A stretch of 5,768 nt of DNA from UMGS1851 sp900555605 (GTDB lineage Bacteria; Bacillota; Clostridia; UBA1212; UBA1255): positions 1-5,768 of the forward strand of contig CABROF010000125.1 of NCBI GenBank assembly GCA_902472555.1. Direction: 5' to 3'. The stretch's first letter is position 1, and each line of letters starts with the position of its first letter. The position numbers and the translations under genes were made by a program. Shown here piece by piece: positions 1-5,239 of the stretch. The notes under the pieces were generated by a model. That model saw only the letters and a list, made by a program, of their open reading frames with translations. It searched no databases and was not told the DNA's origin.

Positions 1-1905
1 GCTGCCTGCCTTGCGGTTGTGCTGCTCTCCGTCCGTTTTTTCAATCTTACAAATTTCCGGCCGCTGCCGAAACACCTGATTGCTGCTGCGGAGAGCTATG
101 ATCAAATCTATGAGGTAATCCGCACGCTGCAGAAACCGGAAAAGGAAGCGTGGTCCTTCGGGGATTTGCTGGCAGGCTTGTTCCGTCCGGCTTTAAAGAA
201 TGACAGCGCGGAAAAAGTACTCTATGCACCTTCTTCCGAAAGTGCAGATATGGATGTCAACGTGCCGAATGGAGAAGGCAGCCGAAACCCCGAGTATTCC
301 GATACAAATCTGCAGGTGGCGGGCGTGCAGGAGGCTGATATCGTTAAGACAGACGGACGCTATATTTATGCGGTATCCGGCTCCTATATCTATATCGCAG
401 CAGCGGATGACGGAAATTTAACCATTGTATCAAGGCTGGAACGAACCAAAACGCATGCGGGTGAAAAACAGAATGAGAGATCGGTTGCTGCTGCCTTTGA
501 GCTTTACATTACGGATAACCGTCTGATTTTGTTGGAAAAGGAGACGACGTATACGGATGAAGCCGGAAAGGATGCTTATGACGATGCATGGAGAGGTCCC
601 CTTGATGGATCTGCTCATGTATCCGGCGGCCGGCAGTCCGTATGCGCTGAGATTTATGATATGACTGACCGCACGAATCCGGTTCTGATGAAGCGGCTGG
701 GACAAAGCGGAAGATACCTGTCGTCACGCATGGTGGGAGATATCCTGTATGTTACCACCGTACATTCCGTCAATCGGGATATCAAAAAAAGTGATCCGGC
801 GACGTATACGCCGTACCTTTATACGGATGCACGTGAACAGACTGCGCTTGCGGCAGCGGATATCACAATTGTCCCTAATCCGAAGACTTCTTCTTATATT
901 GTCGTAACCGGTGCGGATACGCAAAAGCCGGAGAATCATATCTCATCTAAGGCCGTGCTGGGCAGCGGAAAGAATTTGTATGCAAATGCCGATATGATGG
1001 TAATCGCCGTGAGTGCAAGCTCGGAAACGGACGGTGTGGTTTCGGCGAATACAACGCTCCTGAAATTTACAATGGACCGCGGTTTTGTGTCTTTTGCCGC
1101 CTCCGGCACGGTGCCGGGCACGGTCCTGAATCAATTTTCCATGGATGTTTACAATGGCTGCTTCCGCATTGTGACAACAGAAGACCGCTATCGGATATAC
1201 AATGACAGCAATTCTGCGGTGGATTCGGCAATGCAGTCTGAAACCGGCAGAATAAATCATCTTTATGTATTGGATGAACAGATGCGAGTTGTAGGAAAAA
1301 TAGAAGACGTAGCACCGGGTGAGCGGGTATATTCGGTGCGGTTTGACGGAGAAATCGGATATTTTGTTACTTTTCGCCAGGTTGATCCGCTGTTTGCCGT
1401 GGACCTGAAGGATCCGCAGTCTCCTCAAATTCTGAGTGCCTTGAAGATCCCCGGTTTTTCGGAATATCTGCATCCGTATGGGCAGGGACTGCTTCTCGGA
1501 ATCGGAAAGGATGCCGATCCGAATACCGGTGCCGTCGGCGGGATGAAGCTCAGCATGTTCGACGTATCCGATCCTGCGGATGTTTCTGAAATTCATACGT
1601 ATTTATTGGGGATGCAATACAGCTGGTCTGAAGCTTCTTATAACCATAAGGCGATCCTTGTGAATCAAAGCAAGAACCTGATTGCATTTGCTGCCAACGG
1701 GACCTATCTGATATTCGGATATGATCCGGAGACGGGCTTTGTGAAGCGTGCGGAGCTGGATCTTACGGAAACAGGGGGATATCCTTATTACGAAAGTGTC
1801 CGCGGTCTGTTTATTGAGGAGGCCTTCTACGTCATTACAGCACAGGAGATCCGTTCATATTCCCTGGACTCCTTTGCGAAAATATCCGGCATTATGCTGA
1901 ACTAA
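1..1905 (+). CDS. Secreted or membrane-anchored beta-propeller domain protein (5' end outside window)
   Basis: The reading frame is open from the first base, and the first codons read AACLAVVLLSV, the end of a hydrophobic signal or anchor segment. The GTG at 19 sits inside that segment, so the true start is probably upstream of the window. About 634 residues are visible. A charged linker follows (about 50-300), then a family hallmark at 331-357 (EADIVKTDG, followed by RYIYAVSG). Repeated blade-like segments continue to the end, such as YLSSRMVGDILYVTT, VYSVRFDGEIGYFVTF and DPLFAVDLKDPQSP. This order matches the bacterial and archaeal family of secreted proteins with a C-terminal beta-propeller distantly related to WD-40 repeats (Pfam Beta_propel, COG4880). 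The family has no established biochemical role; an extracytoplasmic binding or scaffold function is inference. No catalytic motif is visible. The gene converges on prmA. Family assignment is strong, function unknown. Confidence 0.88.
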   Translation, partial: AACLAVVLLSVRFFNLTNFRPLPKHLIAAAESYDQIYEVIRTLQKPEKEAWSFGDLLAGLFRPALKNDSAEKVLYAPSSESADMDVNVPNGEGSRNPEYSDTNLQVAGVQEADIVKTDGRYIYAVSGSYIYIAAADDGNLTIVSRLERTKTHAGEKQNERSVAAAFELYITDNRLILLEKETTYTDEAGKDAYDDAWRGPLDGSAHVSGGRQSVCAEIYDMTDRTNPVLMKRLGQSGRYLSSRMVGDILYVTTVHSVNRDIKKSDPATYTPYLYTDAREQTALAAADITIVPNPKTSSYIVVTGADTQKPENHISSKAVLGSGKNLYANADMMVIAVSASSETDGVVSANTTLLKFTMDRGFVSFAASGTVPGTVLNQFSMDVYNGCFRIVTTEDRYRIYNDSNSAVDSAMQSETGRINHLYVLDEQMRVVGKIEDVAPGERVYSVRFDGEIGYFVTFRQVDPLFAVDLKDPQSPQILSALKIPGFSEYLHPYGQGLLLGIGKDADPNTGAVGGMKLSMFDVSDPADVSEIHTYLLGMQYSWSEASYNHKAILVNQSKNLIAFAANGTYLIFGYDPETGFVKRAELDLTETGGYPYYESVRGLFIEEAFYVITAQEIRSYSLDSFAKISGIMLN

Positions 1906-1947
1906 AGCCATATGGCACATAGAGAAAAGAGATCGGTGAAGGGAAGC

Positions 1948-1973
1948 GCGGGCCTGTATTTATACGGGCCCGC
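1948..1973. terminator. Strong hairpin between convergent genes, possible bidirectional terminator
   Basis: The arms 1948-1958 and 1963-1973 pair over 11 bp with one G-U pair, around a 4-nt loop (TTTA). The stem begins 43 nt after the beta-propeller stop. Its right part, from 1960 on, contains the last codons and stop codon of prmA. It sits where two convergent transcripts would need to end. Neither side has a clean T-run: the minus-strand continuation is only pyrimidine-rich (GCTTCCCTTC) and the plus-strand continuation is not. It may therefore be a non-canonical terminator or a 3'-end stabilising structure. Confidence 0.5.
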
Positions 1974-2883
1974 ACGCGATTGCGCACCAGCCCCGGTCCC
2001 GCACAACGGCGCGGACCTGCAGCGCTGCTTGAGAGATGCCGCTGAATACATCGGCTTCCCGCTCCGCAATAATTCCGGACAGAATCAGAATCCCGTCCTT
2101 TTTCAGCAATCTGGCCGTGTCAGGCAGCAGCTGCAGAATAATATCTGCTACAATATTCGCGGTAATAATATCATAGACGCCGGAAACGTTTTTGGCCAGG
2201 TCTCCGCAGATTGCGCGAAATCTGCCTCCTACGCCGTTCAGCGCGGCATTTTCCTCCGCTATTTTAACAGAAAGCTTATCAATATCCACCCCCAGGGCAT
2301 TTTCAGCGCCCATAAGCAGCGCCGCCACTGCCAGAATCCCGCTGCCTGTCCCTACGTCCAGCAGACTGCTGGAAGGCTGTACAAATTGCTCCAGCAATTC
2401 CAGACAGAGCCTTGTGGTCTCATGCTGTCCGGATCCGAAGGCCATTCCCGGATCGATTGTCAGCTGTACGCGGCCGTGCGCCTGGATCGGCTCCTGATGC
2501 CAGGTTGGAACGATGATCAGCTTCTGTCCCACTGGCAGGGGCTTAAAATACTGCTTCCAGTTATTTGCCCAATCTTCCTCTGAAACGCGCTGCATATCCG
2601 TTTCATACGCAATCCCCGCCGCCGTCAGCCGTTCCTGTAAAAACGTCACGGATTCCTGCGGATTCTCCTGGGGACTGATATAGACATGAATGCAAGCAGT
2701 GCTCCGATCCTTTTTCAGCAGCGCTTCGTCTATGATCTCCACCGGGCCGAATTGTTTGATTTCTTCCTCTATGTCTGAATAATCTTCGATATAAATCCCG
2801 CGGGGTACGGCCAGCTGCGCCACGGCGGCCGCAGTCTCCGTATCCTTAGTACTGATTTTAATAATGATATCCGTCCAGTCCAT
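1960..2883 (-). CDS. prmA: Ribosomal protein L11 methyltransferase (PrmA)
   Basis: PrmA is a cytoplasmic S-adenosylmethionine-dependent enzyme that methylates ribosomal protein L11. The 307-residue product is the usual length for Firmicutes. It shows the N-terminal substrate-recognition domain (about 1-110), the junction VPTWHQ (125-130), DPGMAFGSGQHETT (144-157), the SAM-binding motif LDVGTGSGIL (175-184), the acidic end of the next strand (GVDID, 198-202) and TANIVADIIL (241-250). The start was placed at 2883 because MDWTDIIIKISTK lines up with the MKW-type start of Firmicute PrmA, and AGGAG lies 6 nt upstream. An alternative in-frame ATG at 2901 has its own GGAG and would add six residues. 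The gene converges on the beta-propeller gene and lies downstream of the phosphodiesterase gene on the same strand. It is probably transcribed from its own promoter. The usual dnaJ or rsmE neighbours are not in view. Confidence 0.96.
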   Translation of the reverse strand: MDWTDIIIKISTKDTETAAAVAQLAVPRGIYIEDYSDIEEEIKQFGPVEIIDEALLKKDRSTACIHVYISPQENPQESVTFLQERLTAAGIAYETDMQRVSEEDWANNWKQYFKPLPVGQKLIIVPTWHQEPIQAHGRVQLTIDPGMAFGSGQHETTRLCLELLEQFVQPSSSLLDVGTGSGILAVAALLMGAENALGVDIDKLSVKIAEENAALNGVGGRFRAICGDLAKNVSGVYDIITANIVADIILQLLPDTARLLKKDGILILSGIIAEREADVFSGISQAALQVRAVVRDRGWCAIACGPV

Positions 2884-2889
2884 ATATCG

Positions 2890-2894
2890 CTCCT
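2890..2894 (-). promoter_or_regulatory. Ribosome binding site choosing the prmA start
   Basis: On the minus strand AGGAG lies 6 nt before the ATG at 2883. A second site, GGAG at 2909-2912, lies 7 nt before the tandem ATG ATG at 2901 and 2898. Both could work; the protein alignment favours the inner start. Confidence 0.6.
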
Positions 2895-2947
2895 GCATCA
2901 TTTTTATTCTCCGAAATTTCTATACGCCTTCAATCGTTCGAATTGCT

Positions 2948-2961
2948 TTGCTGCGCAGCAA
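2948..2961. repeat. 14-bp perfect palindrome in the prmA leader
   Basis: TTGCTGCGCAGCAA reads identically on both strands. It lies between the candidate prmA promoter and the start codon, roughly 11-24 nt past the expected transcription start. That position suits an operator or a small leader hairpin, but no known regulator site was recognised. Confidence 0.5.
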
Positions 2962-2978
2962 TAAATTCGGATTCTGTC

Positions 2979-3007
2979 ATTGTACTTGCTTTTTTTGTAC
3001 AGCGCAA
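2979..3007 (-). promoter_or_regulatory. Candidate sigma-A promoter of prmA
   Basis: On the minus strand the -35 is TTGCGC (3007-3002), the spacer is 17 nt and the -10 is TACAAT (2984-2979). The -10 matches consensus at 5 of 6 positions and the -35 at only 3 of 6. Expected transcription start is near 2972, giving a leader of about 90 nt. An inverted repeat, TGTAC at 2981-2985 and GTACA at 2997-3001, overlaps the -10 and fills the spacer, which could place a repressor on the promoter. Confidence 0.45.
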
Positions 3008-3039
3008 CCCGTGCAGCGTAATTTTAGCTGAAGAACAGC

Positions 3040-3055
3040 CCCGCCTTACGGCAGG
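3040..3055 (-). terminator. Short hairpin over the phosphodiesterase stop codon
   Basis: On the minus strand CCTGCC (3055-3050) pairs with GGCGGG (3045-3040), one pair being G-U, around the loop GTAA that contains most of the stop codon. A second 4-bp hairpin (GCTG, TTCTT, CAGC; 3039-3027) follows directly. There is no T-run, so termination here may be weak and some transcripts may read on into prmA. Confidence 0.3.
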
Positions 3056-3921
3056 AAGTTTTCAAATATATAAAAATCGAAATCAGTCTGATTTTGAATA
3101 AGGGCTTCTTGGCTTTGTACCGTCCAGGCGGCAGCTGGTATTTTGTTATGCACGCTGCTCCGTTTTTTTTCAGGCTTTGCGTGCGGTACGGATACCGGCG
3201 CCTCTGGATGTGTGCAGGCAGGCTGATCGGGAGGGCAGACAGACCTCCGGCGAAGAGGGCGGCGGAAAAGACGGCTGCTCCAACGGATCAGATGAAAAGA
3301 GAAAGGCATTCTGCCGGTTCGTTTTCTGCTTCGGATATCATAGGATATAAAATCCGGAGCAGAAAGCAGAAAACGGAGAAAGCCTCCTTTTTTCAGCAGA
3401 AGTCCGCGCAGGATACGAGGATCGTGCCTGCGGTACCAGCGCAGACAGGAGGGGTGAAAGGATTCGATGCAGAACGGACCGTCATATGGGCACAGAACCT
3501 CAGCGATGCGGCAGCAGGTTTCTGCAGAACGAAGCGGCGCCTTGATTTCGATTATCAGCGGAACCTTTCCGTTTATTTCGGACAGCACTTGTGAAAGCAG
3601 AGGAATCTGCGCGCTGCCGCCGCACAGTCGAAGCTTGGAAAGCGCTTCATAGGTATAGTCTCGGACCGAACCGGGGACACCGCACATACGGGCCAGGGAT
3701 TTATCATGAAAAACAACTGCTTGACAGTCTTTGGTGAGCCGGACGTCAAGCTCGATTCCGTAACCGCGTGCAGCGGCAGCCCGGAACGCGTACAGCGAGT
3801 TTTCCGGCGCATGATAGGGGGCAGTGTTCTGATAAAGACCGCGGTGTGCATAGTATTTTACACGCATGATTGAATCCGCCATCATGCCGTGTGCTGATTC
3901 CTCTGAGCTGCTGCCGCTCAT
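3046..3921 (-). CDS. Glycerophosphodiester phosphodiesterase family protein
   Basis: Family members hydrolyse glycerophosphodiesters to sn-glycerol 3-phosphate and an alcohol, using a metal-dependent TIM-barrel site. With a start at 3921 the product has 291 residues. Visible motifs are AHRGL (25-29, catalytic His and Arg), PENSLYAF (39-46), IELDV (56-60, metal ligands), VVFHD (69-73, second catalytic His), LIIEIK (122-127), FCIESF (150-155), and a C-terminal AWTV (265-268) and FENFLP. There is no signal peptide or clear membrane helix, unlike many Clostridia homologues, so it is probably cytoplasmic. Between ISYD and AWTV the spacing is about 70 residues, longer than I expect for the family, with a stretch rich in Pro, Arg, Lys and His. 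The start is uncertain: the open frame extends to a TTG at 4029, but that codon falls on a promoter -35. ATGs at 3885 and 3867 are alternatives, and 3921 has only a weak upstream GGCGG. Confidence 0.85.
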   Translation of the reverse strand: MSGSSSEESAHGMMADSIMRVKYYAHRGLYQNTAPYHAPENSLYAFRAAAARGYGIELDVRLTKDCQAVVFHDKSLARMCGVPGSVRDYTYEALSKLRLCGGSAQIPLLSQVLSEINGKVPLIIEIKAPLRSAETCCRIAEVLCPYDGPFCIESFHPSCLRWYRRHDPRILRGLLLKKGGFLRFLLSAPDFISYDIRSRKRTGRMPFSFHLIRWSSRLFRRPLRRRSVCPPDQPACTHPEAPVSVPHAKPEKKRSSVHNKIPAAAWTVQSQEALIQNQTDFDFYIFENFLP

Positions 3922-3976
3922 TTTATCCGCCGCCTTTCCGTCTCTTTCGATTGCCGCCGCGTTTCCCCGATTGCTG

Positions 3977-3999
3977 CCGGCAACGCGCCGATCTGCCGG
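3977..3999 (-). repeat. Leader hairpin of the phosphodiesterase gene
   Basis: CCGGCA (3977-3982) and TGCCGG (3994-3999) form 6-bp arms around 11 nt. The element starts almost at the expected transcription start of the minus-strand gene, so it would fold at the 5' end of the mRNA. It could affect mRNA stability or serve as an operator. No known riboswitch was recognised. Confidence 0.35.
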
Positions 4000-4000
4000 T

Positions 4001-4029
4001 ATTATATATTTCAAAAATCCGAAAAGCAA
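4001..4029 (-). promoter_or_regulatory. Candidate sigma-A promoter of the phosphodiesterase gene
   Basis: On the minus strand the -35 is TTGCTT (4029-4024), the spacer is exactly 17 nt and the -10 is a perfect TATAAT (4006-4001). Expected transcription start is near 3994, giving a leader of about 73 nt before the ATG at 3921. If this is right, the most upstream TTG of the open frame cannot be the start used from this promoter. Confidence 0.6.
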
Positions 4030-4034
4030 TCAGA

Positions 4035-4073
4035 TTGGCGCATGAAGGGCACGCCTATCGGCTATATGCGCAA
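4035..4073. repeat. Inverted repeat between the divergent promoters
   Basis: TTGGCGCAT (4035-4043) pairs with ATGCGCAA (4066-4073) with one bulged G. The 22 nt between contain a small inner stem, GCC (4053-4055), TATC, GGC (4060-4062). The element lies upstream of both candidate promoters, so it may be a regulator site rather than an RNA structure. Confidence 0.4.
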
Positions 4074-4110
4074 TATACTTAATTTTATCCAAAAAAACAA
4101 AAGATTTTAC

Positions 4111-4140
4111 TTGTCAATCCATCATGCCCTATAGTAAGAT
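4111..4140 (+). promoter_or_regulatory. Candidate promoter of the solute-binding protein operon
   Basis: TTGTCA (4111-4116) matches the -35 consensus at 5 of 6 positions and is followed after 18 nt by TAAGAT (4135-4140), 4 of 6. A variant reading, TTTACT (4106-4111) with TATAGT (4130-4135), also has an 18-nt spacer. Expected transcription start is near 4147, about 70 nt before the ATG at 4217. No B12 box (GCCACTG), Fur-like or DtxR-like palindrome was seen here. Confidence 0.5.
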
Positions 4141-4180
4141 ACTCAGGACATGCGGGCGTATGCAGAACGCCAAAACAAAC

Positions 4181-4206
4181 TGCCGGCCGAGCCGGCAAAA
4201 CGGAGG
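4181..4206 (+). promoter_or_regulatory. Leader hairpin and ribosome binding site of the solute-binding protein gene
   Basis: TGCCGGC (4181-4187) and GCCGGCA (4191-4197) form a perfect 7-bp stem with a 3-nt loop. It ends 4 nt before the strong Shine-Dalgarno sequence GGAGG (4202-4206), which lies 10 nt before the ATG at 4217 and 13 nt before the next ATG at 4220. The Shine-Dalgarno itself is not in the stem. A weaker 5-bp stem (GGCGT 4155-4159, ACGCC 4167-4171) precedes it. The site decides for the start at 4217 over the upstream in-frame ATG at 4124. Confidence 0.55.
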
Positions 4207-4216
4207 TATTTTATTC

Positions 4217-5239
4217 ATGATGTATGCAAGAAAAACAAAAGGTACTGCAGTACATAACTGTCATCAGAGACAGATTTGTAAAGGCATAGCCTTTCTGCTG
4301 ATTTTTGCTGCCGCCGTGCTCTGTTTCTGCGGTTGTGCGGACAAGCCGGACAGTGCGGCAACCCCTGCGCCGGGAACCAATCAAATTCCGGCGACAGAAG
4401 GACCTTCTGCACAGACCACGTATCCGTATACGTTTCAGGACACGGCCGGCAACACGGTGGTTGTCAAACAGCAGCCCCAGAAAATCGTTACTGTCGGCCC
4501 GAATTTGACGGAGATCGTATATGCGCTGGGAAAAGGCAGCTTGATGGCGGGCAGGACGGATTATGATAACTATCCGGAAGAGGTAGCGGGTGTGGCATCG
4601 ATCGGAGAATTGTCGCAGCCGAATGTAGAAGCCATCGTTGCATTAGAGCCGGATATTGTATTGGTGTCCGGTACGGTTATGCCGGATTCCGTGGAAAGTA
4701 TGAAAAATTTTGGACTGCCGGTGGTTGTCATCAATGATCAGGCTTCCTTTGACGGCGTATATGATACCATTGCACTTGTGGGCCGGATTCTGAATGCATC
4801 GGAGCAGGCGGAAGCCGTTGTACGCGGAATGCGGGAGCAGGTAGCCGCAGTTGCCGATCAAGCCGCAGAGGCGGAAAAGGTTTCCGTATATTATGTAGTG
4901 GGATACGGTGAATACGGCGATTATACGGCGACAGGCGATACTTTTATCGGTAAAATGCTGGAGATGGCCGGCGGCGACAATATTGCCAAGAATTCAGAGG
5001 GCTGGTATTTCAGTAAAGAGGCGCTGATTGAAGCGGATCCGTATATCATTATTTGTTCGAATTTATATAACACAAAAGAAGGCTTCTGTTCCGCGGAAGG
5101 ATACAAAGAATTAACGGCGGTGAAAGAGGGCCGCGTTTTTGAAATCAACACAGATCCCTTGGACCGCCAGGGACCGCGGCTTGCAGAGGGCCTTGCCGTG
5201 CTGGCTGATATTTTACATGGAGATCGGAATGCGCAATGA
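4217..5239 (+). CDS. ABC transporter solute-binding lipoprotein, BtuF/FhuD/FecB type
   Basis: This is the extracellular, membrane-tethered binding component of a metal-chelate importer, with a cobalamin, haem or ferric siderophore substrate. The 340-residue product starts with a basic region and a hydrophobic segment (about 23-38). These end in FCGC, where Cys40 is the probable lipid-modified residue, followed by a Ser/Thr/Pro linker to about 68. The periplasmic-binding domain (PF01497) follows, with the N-lobe at about 70-195, including KIVTVGPNLTEIVYALG (89-105), DYDNYPEE (115-122) and PNVEAIVALEPDIVL (135-149). A long connecting helix spans about 190-220, then the C-lobe with SKEALIEADPYIII (266-279). 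Glu138 and Glu268 sit where family members carry the glutamates that dock onto permease arginines. The DYDNYPEE segment resembles BtuF, but substrate is not proven. The next gene overlaps by 4 nt, indicating translational coupling in one operon. Confidence 0.93.
   Translation: MMYARKTKGTAVHNCHQRQICKGIAFLLIFAAAVLCFCGCADKPDSAATPAPGTNQIPATEGPSAQTTYPYTFQDTAGNTVVVKQQPQKIVTVGPNLTEIVYALGKGSLMAGRTDYDNYPEEVAGVASIGELSQPNVEAIVALEPDIVLVSGTVMPDSVESMKNFGLPVVVINDQASFDGVYDTIALVGRILNASEQAEAVVRGMREQVAAVADQAAEAEKVSVYYVVGYGEYGDYTATGDTFIGKMLEMAGGDNIAKNSEGWYFSKEALIEADPYIIICSNLYNTKEGFCSAEGYKELTAVKEGRVFEINTDPLDRQGPRLAEGLAVLADILHGDRNAQ

Noticed and set aside
943..1596. 217-codon minus-strand open frame
   Set aside because: It is antisense to the beta-propeller gene, and its translation shows no family features, while the opposite strand has clear ones.
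1907..1916. GCCATATGGC 10-bp palindrome just after the beta-propeller stop
   Set aside because: A 10-bp palindrome is easily expected by chance in a window of this size, and it has no loop for a stable hairpin.
1912..2583. 223-codon plus-strand open frame
   Set aside because: It lies antisense to prmA, has a low-complexity translation with no recognisable domain and no ribosome binding site. It is a shadow of the prmA frame.
3094..3594. 166-codon plus-strand open frame opposite the phosphodiesterase
   Set aside because: The phosphodiesterase motifs on the minus strand are decisive, and the plus-strand translation is basic and featureless.
4030..4110. Possible riboswitch (cobalamin or cyclic-di-GMP type)
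   Set aside because: I found no B12 box and no conserved GEMM core, and the segment lies upstream of the best promoter on either strand, so it may not be transcribed.
4088..4117. Minus-strand TTGACA at 4117-4112 as the phosphodiesterase promoter
   Set aside because: The -35 is perfect, but the nearest good -10 (TAAAAT) is 24 nt away, too far. The TTGCTT/TATAAT pair at 4029-4001 has a 17-nt spacer and a perfect -10.
4124..4216. N-terminal extension of the solute-binding protein from the ATG at 4124
   Set aside because: That ATG lies between the candidate -35 and -10, has no ribosome binding site, and would put 31 extra residues before a normal lipoprotein signal peptide. The GGAGG at 4202-4206 supports 4217.
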